DNA of 6,472 nt from an uncultured Porphyromonas sp. (GTDB lineage: Bacteria; Bacteroidota; Bacteroidia; Bacteroidales; Porphyromonadaceae), in NCBI GenBank assembly GCA_946222055.1, contig CAMIEW010000054.1, forward strand, positions 1 through 6,472, in the 5' to 3' direction. Shown piece after piece: positions 1 through 5,503 of this stretch. Position 1 is the stretch's first letter, and every line of letters starts with the position of its first letter. The notes beneath the pieces are model-generated. The model ran no database searches, was not told the origin of the DNA, and worked only from the letters and a program-made list of their open reading frames with translations. A program made the translations under genes and the position numbers.

Positions 1-33
1 CCCGGGAAAGAAGATCTCGAGAAAGATATACGC

Positions 34-85
34 CCCCGCCAGGGTGTCGCACTCCCCAGACAATCAGTGCGACACCCTAGCGGGG
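34..85. repeat. Long inverted repeat (20-base arms, one mismatch)
   Basis: Positions 34-53 pair with 66-85 in 19 of 20 places; the exception is C40 against A79. The loop is 12 bases (54-65). The stem is GC-rich and would be very stable in RNA. No T-run follows on the plus strand (the next bases are TCGCAGG), so it is not a classical intrinsic terminator. It could still be the 3' end structure of an upstream gene lying outside the window. Confidence 0.8.
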
Positions 86-112
86 TCGCAGGATCGCTTG
101 CAATGCCTGATC

Positions 113-146
113 CCCGGGTCTTCGGGGCTGCGCCCCTCGACCCGGG
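113..146. repeat. Compound GC-rich hairpin
   Basis: The outer stem CCCGGGTC (113-120) pairs with GACCCGGG (139-146), and an inner stem GGGGC (124-128) pairs with GCCCC (132-136) around a TGC loop. A short internal loop (TTC against TC) separates the stems. On the plus strand it is followed by TCTAAAAAAC, so it lacks a terminator T-run in that direction. Confidence 0.75.
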
Positions 147-150
147 TCTA

Positions 151-176
151 AAAAACGGGCACCCCTGTCGGGGTGC
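151..176 (-). terminator. Intrinsic terminator on the minus strand
   Basis: Read on the minus strand, GCACCCC (176-170), loop GACA and GGGGTGC (165-159) form a 7-base-pair hairpin, followed by CCG and a run of six T. This is the usual intrinsic terminator form. On the plus strand the same hairpin is preceded by the A-run and followed only by TTCATT, so termination there would be weak. No minus-strand gene is evident upstream of it except a 15-codon frame (225-178). It may simply be one half of a bidirectional terminator for a gene left of the window. Confidence 0.5.
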
Positions 177-276
177 TTCATTCCCCACTCTTCACAATGA
201 GTTGAATCGCTTCTGTACCACTCATATGCGCCCTCCCCTGGACATTTTCCTAACCCTGTCCCCTACAGGCTCTGAT

Positions 277-336
277 CTATTACCGGTATTAGTGATCGCT
301 GATACCGGTAATAGTGATCACTAATATCGGTAATAG
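277..336. repeat. 60-base near-palindrome made of 22-base tandem repeats
   Basis: Two contiguous 22-base units (282-303 and 304-325) and a partial third (326-340) share the core ACCGGTAATAGTGATC with few changes. The same stretch reads as an inverted repeat: 277-289 pairs perfectly (13 bases) with 302-314, and the whole of 277-336 is nearly identical to its own reverse complement, with most differences being G/A exchanges that become G-U pairs in RNA. The combination looks like a multi-site protein-binding element or a remnant of a palindromic repeat. Its function is unknown. Confidence 0.75.
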
Positions 337-466
337 AAATACCCCTGAGGTATCAGCCTATTTCAGCAGGGTAGGACGGCTGCTCCCTCCACCCCTACTA
401 TACCTTATATATATAGGGTCTCAGCCCTTTTTTTGCGACAAAGTGGCACTTAAGGGTCAGAGACAC

Positions 467-497
467 TTGCCGGATCTGGATTTTTGTCGTACATTTG
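467..497 (+). promoter_or_regulatory. Bacteroidota-type promoter for the tRNA-tuf operon
   Basis: TACATTTG at 490-497 matches the Bacteroidota -7 consensus TAnnTTTG at every fixed position. TTG at 467-469 fits the -33 element with a 20-base spacer, inside the usual 19-21 range. Transcription would start near 502-506, about 50 bases before tRNA-Tyr. No equally good match was found in the later intergenic regions, so this is the likely main promoter for the tRNAs and tuf. Confidence 0.65.
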
Positions 498-554
498 CAA
501 CCACATTCGAGAGATATGCGGGCGGAGGTCAGCATAGCGGGTGTGAGATAAGAC

Positions 555-636
555 GCGCAGATACCAAAGTGGCCAACTGGGGCTGACTGTAAATCAGCTG
601 GCTTTGCCTTCGGTGGTTCGAATCCGCCTCTGCGCA
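555..636 (+). tRNA. tRNA-Tyr (anticodon GTA)
   Basis: A complete class II tRNA. Acceptor stem GCGCAGA (555-561) pairs with TCTGCGC (629-635), with discriminator A636. The anticodon stem GCTGA/TCAGC (582-586, 594-598) holds loop CTGTAAA with anticodon GTA at 589-591. A long variable arm follows, as expected for bacterial tRNA-Tyr, and the T arm at 612-628 carries TTCGAAT. The 3' CCA is not encoded and must be added after transcription. It is the first gene of the tRNA-tuf cluster, about 50 bases after the predicted start site. Confidence 0.97.
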
Positions 637-654
637 CAGACAAGGGGAAGGAGG

Positions 655-670
655 TGTCCGAGTGCGGACA
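655..670 (+). other. Small hairpin between tRNA-Tyr and tRNA-Gly
   Basis: TGTCCG (655-660) pairs perfectly with CGGACA (665-670) around an AGTG loop, in the 54-base spacer between the two tRNAs. No T-run follows, so it is more likely a processing or spacer element than a terminator. Confidence 0.4.
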
Positions 671-690
671 TTGATTCTCTTCTTGGATCT

Positions 691-763
691 GCGGAAGTAG
701 CTCAGTTGATAGAGCATTAGCCTTCCAAGCTGAGGGTCGCGGGTTTGAGTCCCGTCTTCCGCT
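691..763 (+). tRNA. tRNA-Gly (anticodon TCC)
   Basis: Acceptor stem GCGGAAG (691-697) pairs with CTTCCGC (756-762), with discriminator T763. The anticodon stem TTAGC/GCTGA encloses CTTCCAA with anticodon TCC at 724-726. The D arm (GCTCAGTTGATAGAGC type) and T arm (GGGTTTGAGTCCC) are normal. CCA is not encoded. Confidence 0.97.
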
Positions 764-803
764 CTTAGTGCAGTCCCTCCGGGGCTTGCGATCATGGCAC
801 AAT

Positions 804-875
<72 letters not shown>

Positions 876-1013
876 CTTATACGAAGTGTGAGGGAGTAGA
901 TGAGACGGCGTTACTCCGTTGGTCTCCTTAAGGGGGAGAAATGGGAGTATTGCCGGCTACTATTGCCCTTATGTGGGTAGAGAATTACTTAACTCAACTA
1001 TATTTTTTGTATT
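876..1013 (+). promoter_or_regulatory. Leader between tRNA-Thr and tuf with alternative hairpins
   Basis: TCTC at 923-926 can pair with GAGA at 902-905 (continued by CGG/CCG at 906-908 and 916-918), or TCTCC at 923-927 can pair with GGAGA at 935-939. The two stems exclude each other. No T-run follows either one. The last 30 bases before tuf are A/T-rich (TATATTTTTTG at 999-1009), which fits translation starts in Bacteroidota that do not rely on a Shine-Dalgarno site. Whether the alternative stems regulate anything is inference. Confidence 0.35.
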
Positions 1014-2288
1014 ATGGCAAAAGAAGAATTCCAGAGAACGAAGCCGCATGTCAACATCGGTACCATCGGTCACGTAGACCACGGTAAGACGACTCTGACG
1101 GCGGCCATCACCAACGTACTTGCCAAGGCTGCTGGTAAGGACGCTGAGGCACGCTCTTTCGACCAGATCGATAACGCTCCGGAGGAGAAGGAGAGAGGTA
1201 TCACCATCAACTCCTCACACGTGGAGTACGAGACCGAGGATCGTAAGGGTAAGTCCCTTGATGATCTGCTGGATCCCGACGCTGTAGAGGCTGCTGAGCG
1301 CAGTACCGACATCGTAGGACGTCACTACGCTCACGTGGACTGCCCCGGGCACGCCGACTACGTCAAGAACATGGTTACCGGTGCCGCTCAGATGGACGGT
1401 GCCATCCTCGTAGTGGCTGCTACCGATGGTCCTATGCCCCAGACCCGTGAGCACATCCTGCTCGCTCGTCAGGTGAACGTCCCCAGCATCGTCGTATTTG
1501 TCAATAAGTGCGATATGGTAGAGGACAAGGAGATGCTCGAGCTCGTCGACATGGAGACTCGTGACCTCCTCTCTAAGTACGACTATGATGGCGACAACAC
1601 TCCCATCATCCACGGATCTGCCCTCGGTGCCCTCAATGGTGAGGAGAAGTGGGCTAATACCGTTATGGACCTGATGGATGCTGTCGATCAGTACATCCCC
1701 ACTCCTCAGCACGAGCTGGACAAGCCGTTCCTCATGCCTGTCGAGGATATCTTCTCCATCACCGGTCGTGGTACCGTAGCTACCGGCCGTGTAGAGACCG
1801 GTCGCATCAAGCCCGGTGACGCTGTAGAGATCATCGGTCTCGGTGCTGATGGTCTGAAGTCTACCGTGACCAGCGTGGAGACCTTCCAGAAGAACATGTC
1901 CACCGGTGGTGAGGCAGGTGACAACGTAGGTATCCTCCTCCGCGGTATCGACAAGGATCAGCTGAAGCGTGGTATGATCGTCTGCGCTCCCGGCACCGTG
2001 AAGCCGCACTCTGAGTTTAAGGCTTCCATCTACGTCCTCAAGAAGGAGGAGGGTGGTCGTCACACCCCGTTCCGTAACCACTACCGTCCGCAGTTCTTCA
2101 TCCGTACGCTTGACGTAACCGGTGACATCGAGCTGCCCGAGGGTCAGGAGATCGTGATGCCGGGTGACAACGTGGAGATCAAGGTAAAGCTCCTCTCTCC
2201 GGTTGCATGTGACGCAGGTCTGCGCTTCGCCATCCGTGAGGGTGGATGCACCGTCGGTGCAGGACAGATCACTGAGATCCTCGACTGA
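1014..2288 (+). CDS. tuf: Elongation factor Tu with an insertion in the G domain
   Basis: EF-Tu is the cytoplasmic GTPase that carries aminoacyl-tRNA to the ribosomal A site. The G domain shows GHVDHGKT at residues 19-26 (P-loop), RGITI at 61-65 (switch I), DCPGH at 109-113 with the catalytic His at 113, NKCD at 164-167 and SAL at 202-204. Two beta-barrel domains follow, with GGRHTPF and YRPQFF in domain 3. At 424 residues it is about 30 longer than the usual 394. Most of the excess is a 28-residue acidic, probably helical segment (75-102) between SHVEYET and [10 protein letters not shown], at the turn between strands 2 and 3. In domain 3 the usual GGRTVGAG reads GGCTVGAG (Cys412). The frame is intact and the motifs are complete, so the protein should be functional. 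The start ATG begins the conserved [14 protein letters not shown] sequence. Confidence 0.98.
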   Translation: MAKEEFQRTKPHVNIGTIGHVDHGKTTLTAAITNVLAKAAGKDAEARSFDQIDNAPEEKERGITINSSHVEYETEDRKGKSLDDLLDPDAVEAAERSTDIVGRHYAHVDCPGHADYVKNMVTGAAQMDGAILVVAATDGPMPQTREHILLARQVNVPSIVVFVNKCDMVEDKEMLELVDMETRDLLSKYDYDGDNTPIIHGSALGALNGEEKWANTVMDLMDAVDQYIPTPQHELDKPFLMPVEDIFSITGRGTVATGRVETGRIKPGDAVEIIGLGADGLKSTVTSVETFQKNMSTGGEAGDNVGILLRGIDKDQLKRGMIVCAPGTVKPHSEFKASIYVLKKEEGGRHTPFRNHYRPQFFIRTLDVTGDIELPEGQEIVMPGDNVEIKVKLLSPVACDAGLRFAIREGGCTVGAGQITEILD

Positions 2289-2324
2289 TCTCACGGTCTG
2301 TAGACCTAAGTAAGTAGATACTAC

Positions 2325-2370
2325 GATAAGCCGTCCCTCAGGACGCTAACGTCTTCGGAGACGGCTTATC
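2325..2370 (+). other. Strong hairpin between tuf and tRNA-Trp
   Basis: GATAAGCCGTC (2325-2335) pairs perfectly over 11 bases with GACGGCTTATC (2360-2370). Inside it, AGGACG (2340-2345) pairs with CGTCTT (2350-2355) with one G-U. The hairpin ends three bases before tRNA-Trp. No T-run follows, so it is more likely an RNase processing signal, a stabilising 3' end for tuf mRNA, or a partial terminator than a full intrinsic terminator. Confidence 0.6.
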
Positions 2371-2373
2371 TAT

Positions 2374-2446
2374 AGGGGATTAGCTCAGTTGGTAGAGCAC
2401 CGGTCTCCAAAACCGGGTGTCGTGAGTTCGAGCCTCGCATCCCCTG
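2374..2446 (+). tRNA. tRNA-Trp (anticodon CCA)
   Basis: Acceptor stem AGGGGAT (2374-2380) pairs with ATCCCCT (2439-2445), with discriminator G2446. The anticodon stem CCGGT/ACCGG (2400-2404, 2412-2416) encloses CTCCAAA with anticodon CCA at 2407-2409. The T arm has GTGAGTTCGAGCCTCGC. CCA is not encoded at the 3' end. It lies between tuf and secE, as is common in bacteria. Confidence 0.97.
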
Positions 2447-2481
2447 CTGTAATAAAAATGTGTAAGTAGATTTTAGGCTTT

Positions 2482-2703
2482 ATGGCTGAACCTGAGAGCA
2501 AGAACATCTTCCAGCGCAGCGGCGCCTACGTCAAGGCGTGCTTCGACGAGCTGCGTTACAAGGTGTCATGGCCGACGCCCAAGGAGTTATCCCAGAGCGC
2601 GGTGATTGTACTGGTAGCTTCCGTCATACTATCCCTACTCATATTTGGTGTAGACCAGATCCTCGAGTATGCGATGAGTGGACTTTATCGTCTCATCATC
2701 TAG
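2482..2703 (+). CDS. secE: Preprotein translocase subunit SecE
   Basis: SecE is the small essential subunit that clamps SecY in the inner-membrane SecYEG channel. This 73-residue protein is of the short, single-span type found in most bacteria. An amphipathic N-terminal part ends in the family motif ELRYKVSWPTPKEL (residues 23-36), followed by one hydrophobic span at about 38-60 (AVIVLVASVILSLLIFG) and a short tail. The start ATG lies 35 bases after tRNA-Trp and is preceded by A/T-rich sequence without a clear Shine-Dalgarno site. It sits in its usual place just before nusG, although the gap to nusG is unusually long (239 bases). Confidence 0.96.
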   Translation: MAEPESKNIFQRSGAYVKACFDELRYKVSWPTPKELSQSAVIVLVASVILSLLIFGVDQILEYAMSGLYRLII

Positions 2704-2942
2704 ACCTCCGAGGTGCGGATAGGAGACTGTCGGGCGAGATGAGACTCATCACGTGCCGCAGTCTTACTGCACTGTATGATAGGTACCATGGCAACCCTTG
2801 CGAGGTGAAGTGCGCGACCGACAGGTCGTACCGCATGTCCCCGCTCCCTATAGGGCTTCCTGCCTTGTCAGACTTACTTTAGTTTCACACCAGTCCAGAC
2901 GTATGGTCCTCCGGGACCATCAGACTGACAGATGCTTTGACA
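2704..2942 (+). promoter_or_regulatory. Long structured spacer between secE and nusG
   Basis: These 239 bases carry no convincing gene but many possible hairpins. AGACTG (2724-2729) pairs with CAGTCT (2759-2764), enclosing CGG/CCG and GATGA/TCATC. TGCG plus CGACC (2811-2819) pairs with GGTCG and CGCA (2824-2828, 2832-2835) with a three-base bulge. CCCTATAGGG is a palindrome at 2846-2855. CAGTC/GACTG (2891-2895, 2923-2927) encloses the 7-base-pair stem ATGGTCC/GGACCAT (2903-2909, 2914-2920), which ends 16 bases before the nusG ATG. No good promoter consensus was found. Confidence 0.45.
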
Positions 2943-3518
2943 ATGTCTCACGACGATCAAGATCAGGTATTTAAGTACTATGTCCTCCAGACTATCTCCG
3001 GTAAGGAGGAGTCTGTAAAGGACTATATCAACGGCATGCGTGACGTAGAGCCGTTCTTCGACAAGAATGTCGGAGAGATCCTGGTCCCGATGGAGACGAC
3101 CTACACCAAGCGTCGCACAGCCTCGGGCAAGCGCGTAGAGCGGGTAAGACCGTACTACAGTGGCTTTGTCTTCGTGGAGGCGCGGCTTGCGGGTGAGACG
3201 ACGCATAAACTGCGTCGTGTCCCCGGAGTACTGGGATTTATCGGTGGCGACGTCCACCCGGAGCCTCTGTCTGATCTCGACGTGAAGCGTATCAAGGAGA
3301 TCTCTGACCGTCTCGCTGAGGGACCGGAGGATCTCGATGTGAGTTTTGCTGTGGGTGATCGTGTGAAGGTCAACGAGGGTCCCTTTACGGGGTTCTTCGG
3401 CGACGTTACTGAGGTATCTCCTGACAGCAAGAAGCTGAAGATCTTGGTGAAGGTCTTCGGGCGAGACACTTCGATGGAGGTGGATTACACACAGGTGGAA
3501 AAGGAGAGTGAGTCATAG
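2943..3518 (+). CDS. nusG: Transcription termination/antitermination factor NusG
   Basis: NusG binds RNA polymerase through its N-terminal domain to modulate pausing, and contacts Rho or ribosomal protein S10 through its KOW domain. The 191-residue product has a NGN domain at about 10-110 (KYYVLQTISGKEESV, then RRVPGVLGFIGG near 91-102) and a KOW domain at about 136-187 (FAVGDRVKVNEGPFTGF, then the end VDYTQVE), close to the usual bacterial length. The ATG at 2943 is preferred; a TTG at 2937 in frame would add only two residues. No Shine-Dalgarno site is obvious, and a hairpin ends 16 bases upstream. It is followed by the L11 operon genes in the common bacterial order. Confidence 0.97.
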   Translation: MSHDDQDQVFKYYVLQTISGKEESVKDYINGMRDVEPFFDKNVGEILVPMETTYTKRRTASGKRVERVRPYYSGFVFVEARLAGETTHKLRRVPGVLGFIGGDVHPEPLSDLDVKRIKEISDRLAEGPEDLDVSFAVGDRVKVNEGPFTGFFGDVTEVSPDSKKLKILVKVFGRDTSMEVDYTQVEKESES

Positions 3519-3735
3519 CCGTCTCATCTGTGAGAGGTGAGCCCGGGCAGTCGTCTCGGGGTGAGCTGATCGCAGGTATCCCGGCATCATCGATCCGGGG
3601 AGATACCCCTCCCCTCCTCGCGAGAGGAATGGACGGAGGAAGGACCTTCTCAGTCGGATCAGATGTCATTAAGGGTGGCGGTTCCTCGAGTGTACTTTTC
3701 GCCAAATTATTGTTTGACAATAAACTGAAAGAATC
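3519..3735 (+). promoter_or_regulatory. Structured leader of rplK (candidate ribosomal-protein autoregulatory site)
   Basis: The 217 bases between nusG and rplK hold TCTCA/TGAGA (3522-3526, 3531-3535), a GGTATC...GATACC stem (3575-3580, 3602-3607) continued by CCGG/CCGG, and TCCTC-GCGA-GAGGA (3615-3628), a hairpin with a GNRA-type loop. GGGGAG (3597-3602) can instead pair with CTCCCC (3609-3614), which excludes the GATACC stem. A 7-base inverted repeat TTATTGT/ACAATAA (3707-3713, 3717-3723) lies in the A/T-rich stretch before the start codon. In E. coli, L1 represses the L11-L1 operon from this position. That this leader does the same is inference from position. Confidence 0.45.
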
Positions 3736-4182
3736 ATGGCAAAAGAAATTGCCGGTCAGTTGAAACTTCAGATCCGCGGTGGAGCAGCTAATCCTGCCCC
3801 TCCGGTTGGTCCTGCACTTGGTGCCAAGGGGATCAACATCATGGACTTCTGCAAGAGATTCAATGCTGAGACACAGGACAAGGGCGGACAGCTCCTTCCT
3901 GTCGTCATCACGTACTATGCGGACAAGTCCTTTGACTTTGTCATCAAGACGCCGCCTGCTGCTGCTCAGCTCATCGAGGCCTCTAAGGTCAAGAAGGGTA
4001 GTGCACAGCCTAACCGTAGCAAGGTGGCCAGCGTCACTTGGGACCAGGTGAAGGAGATCGCTCAGAATAAGATGAGTGACCTCAATTGCTTCACCGTGAA
4101 GAGCGCCATGCGCCTGGTTGCCGGTACGGCACGGAGCATGGGGATTACTGTAAAGGGAGACTTCCCCGAGGATGTCGAGTAA
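3736..4182 (+). CDS. rplK: 50S ribosomal protein L11
   Basis: L11 forms, with 23S rRNA helices 43-44, the base of the factor-binding stalk and takes part in the stringent response. The 148-residue product begins [29 protein letters not shown]; the Pro-rich segment at residues 20-29 is the family hallmark and the region tied to thiostrepton sensitivity. The middle has [21 protein letters not shown], and the C-terminal RNA-binding domain ends in [14 protein letters not shown]. The length is close to the usual 141-148. The ATG is preceded by A/T-rich sequence, and rplA follows after 21 bases, so the two are co-transcribed. Confidence 0.98.
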   Translation: MAKEIAGQLKLQIRGGAANPAPPVGPALGAKGINIMDFCKRFNAETQDKGGQLLPVVITYYADKSFDFVIKTPPAAAQLIEASKVKKGSAQPNRSKVASVTWDQVKEIAQNKMSDLNCFTVKSAMRLVAGTARSMGITVKGDFPEDVE

Positions 4183-4188
4183 TATCAG

Positions 4189-4194
4189 AAGGAG
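4189..4194 (+). promoter_or_regulatory. Shine-Dalgarno-like site for rplA
   Basis: AAGGAG lies nine bases before the rplA ATG. It is the only clear Shine-Dalgarno match at a good distance in this window; the other protein genes start after A/T-rich sequence, as is common in Bacteroidota. It may be functional or a chance match. Confidence 0.4.
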
Positions 4195-4203
4195 AATACG
4201 ATT

Positions 4204-4902
4204 ATGAGTAGAATATCTAAGAATCGCAAGATCGCTCTGAGTAAGGTCGACAACACGAAGGAGTACTCTCTCAAGGAGGCTTCTCAGCTCGTCAAGGAGA
4301 TTACCACGACGAAGTTTGACGCCTCTGTGGATATGGACGTACGCCTCGGCGTCGATCCTCGTAAGTCCACACAGATGGTACGTGGTACCGTCACCCTGCC
4401 TCACGGTACGGGTAAGTCGGTCCGTGTCCTCGTCCTCTGCTCTGCAGATAAGGAGCAGGAGGCTAAGGAGGCAGGTGCCGACTATGTGGGTCTCGACGAG
4501 TATATCGAGAAGATCAAGGGCGGATGGACCGATATCGACGTGATCATCACTATGCCCGCCATCATGGGTAAGATCGGTGCCCTCGGCCGTGTACTCGGTC
4601 CGAGAGGTCTGATGCCTAACCCCAAGAGCGGTACGGTGACCAATAATATCGGTGAAGCAGTCCGTCAGGTCAAGGCCGGTAAGATCGACTTCCGTGTCGA
4701 CAAGGCCGGTATCGTCCACACCTCCATCGGTAAGGTCTCTTTTACCCCCGAGCAGATTGCTGATAACGCACGTGAATTCCTTCGCACACTGGAGCGCCTG
4801 AAGCCCACGTCTGCCAAGGGAACGTACATGAAAAGCGTCTATCTTTCCAGTACCATGAGTCCGGGTATCAAGATCGACACCCGAGCATTGACTGAGGCGT
4901 AA
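4204..4902 (+). CDS. rplA: 50S ribosomal protein L1
   Basis: L1 forms the mobile stalk near the E site and helps release deacylated tRNA; in many bacteria it also represses translation of its own operon. The 232-residue product carries the L1 signature [20 protein letters not shown] at residues 126-145. The N-terminal part has [19 protein letters not shown] (37-55), and [19 protein letters not shown] near the C terminus belongs to domain I. The length matches bacterial L1 (about 230). The gene starts 21 bases after rplK. Confidence 0.98.
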   Translation: MSRISKNRKIALSKVDNTKEYSLKEASQLVKEITTTKFDASVDMDVRLGVDPRKSTQMVRGTVTLPHGTGKSVRVLVLCSADKEQEAKEAGADYVGLDEYIEKIKGGWTDIDVIITMPAIMGKIGALGRVLGPRGLMPNPKSGTVTNNIGEAVRQVKAGKIDFRVDKAGIVHTSIGKVSFTPEQIADNAREFLRTLERLKPTSAKGTYMKSVYLSSTMSPGIKIDTRALTEA

Positions 4903-4904
4903 TG

Positions 4905-4925
4905 TATGTCTCCATCGGAGATATA
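4905..4925 (+). other. Hairpin between rplA and rplJ
   Basis: TATGTCTCC (4905-4913) pairs with GGAGATATA (4917-4925), nine base pairs with one G-U, around a three-base loop. CCCTCTTTTGTCC follows, which is too short a T-run for a strong terminator. In E. coli the L10-L7/L12 complex binds upstream of rplJ; this 52-base gap is short for such a site. Confidence 0.4.
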
Positions 4926-4954
4926 TCCATCCCTCTTTTGTCCTATAGATAAGT

Positions 4955-5503
4955 ATGAAGAAAGAAGATAAAGCGAAAGTCATTGAGCAGCTCAAGGAGC
5001 TCCTCGAGACTTATCCCCACGCATATTTGGTCGACGCCATGGCTCTCGACGCAGAGCAGACCACTGCTCTCCGTCGCCAGTGCTTCCAGCATGGTGTCAA
5101 GATGATGGTCGTGAAGAATACGCTCCTACATCGCGCCTTTGTTGATATCAACGAGGAGCAGTATGAGCCCTTCCACCCCTACCTCAAGGGCACCAGCGCG
5201 CTGATGCTCTCTGAGTCTGCCAATGCCCCCGCCCGTGTGCTTAAGGACTTCCACAAGGAGCTCAAGAGCGCCGGTGCTGATATCGAGAGGCCGAGCTTGA
5301 AGGCTGCCTACGTCTATGATACCTTCTACCTGGGTGCCGGTGAGCTGGATACGCTCGCTGCTCTCAAGAGTAAGGAGGAGCTCCTCGGAGATATCATCTC
5401 CCTGCTCGAGTCTCCGATCATGGACGTCATCTCTCAGGCCAGCTCTGCAGGCAACACCATCCACGGTGTCCTGGAGACTCTCGAGAAGCGAGCAGAGGCG
5501 TAA
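4955..5503 (+). CDS. rplJ: 50S ribosomal protein L10
   Basis: L10 anchors the L7/L12 dimers to 23S rRNA and so forms the base of the factor-recruiting stalk. The 182-residue product starts MKKEDKAKVIEQLKELLETY. It shows the family features YLVDAMALDAEQTTALRRQ (24-42) and VKMMVVKNTLLHRA (48-61), then YLKGTSALML (76-85). The C-terminal helix (about 140-180), rich in Leu and Glu, is where L7/L12 dimers attach. The length is near the usual 165-180. The start ATG lies 52 bases after rplA. Confidence 0.97.
   Translation: MKKEDKAKVIEQLKELLETYPHAYLVDAMALDAEQTTALRRQCFQHGVKMMVVKNTLLHRAFVDINEEQYEPFHPYLKGTSALMLSESANAPARVLKDFHKELKSAGADIERPSLKAAYVYDTFYLGAGELDTLAALKSKEELLGDIISLLESPIMDVISQASSAGNTIHGVLETLEKRAEA

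Larger units (their letters stand above)
1..554. other. Upstream non-coding region before the tRNA-tuf operon
   Basis: I see no convincing gene in these 554 bases. Short open frames exist (for example 67-324 on the plus strand), but they run through strong hairpins and a palindromic repeat and have no recognisable protein. The region holds three strong hairpins in its first 176 bases, a 22-base tandem repeat at 282-340 inside a 60-base near-palindrome, an AT-rich stretch around 396-415, a T-run at 428-434, and a good promoter match at 467-497. The first 30 bases could be the tail of an upstream gene, but no stop codon there lets me say so. Confidence 0.6.

Noticed and set aside
67..324. Plus-strand frame of 85 residues near the left edge
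   Set aside because: It runs through three hairpins and the palindromic repeat and shows no protein family features.
282..340. The 22-base repeats as a CRISPR array
   Set aside because: The units are contiguous with no spacers, and there are no cas genes nearby.
416..434. AGGG-TCTCAG-CCCT plus a seven-T run as a terminator
   Set aside because: The stem has only four base pairs, too weak to call, although the T-run is on the correct strand.
999..1009. TATATTTTTTG as a promoter -7 element for tuf
   Set aside because: The spacing inside the motif is off by one, no -33 element fits, and it lies only five bases before the ATG. It is better read as the A/T-rich start region.
1236..1319. The EF-Tu insertion as an intein or a frameshift
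   Set aside because: It is far too short for an intein, has no splice-site residues, and the frame is intact on both sides.
1215..2294. Minus-strand frame of 359 residues opposite tuf
   Set aside because: It is a shadow of the highly biased tuf coding sequence and resembles no protein.
3530..3763. Plus-strand frame of 77 residues in the nusG-rplK gap
   Set aside because: It starts at GTG, runs through hairpins, overlaps the rplK start in another frame and has no recognisable sequence.
3406..4995. Long minus-strand frame (529 residues) opposite nusG, rplK and rplA
   Set aside because: The plus strand here encodes clear nusG, rplK and rplA. The reverse frame stays open because of codon bias, and its translation matches no family I recognise.
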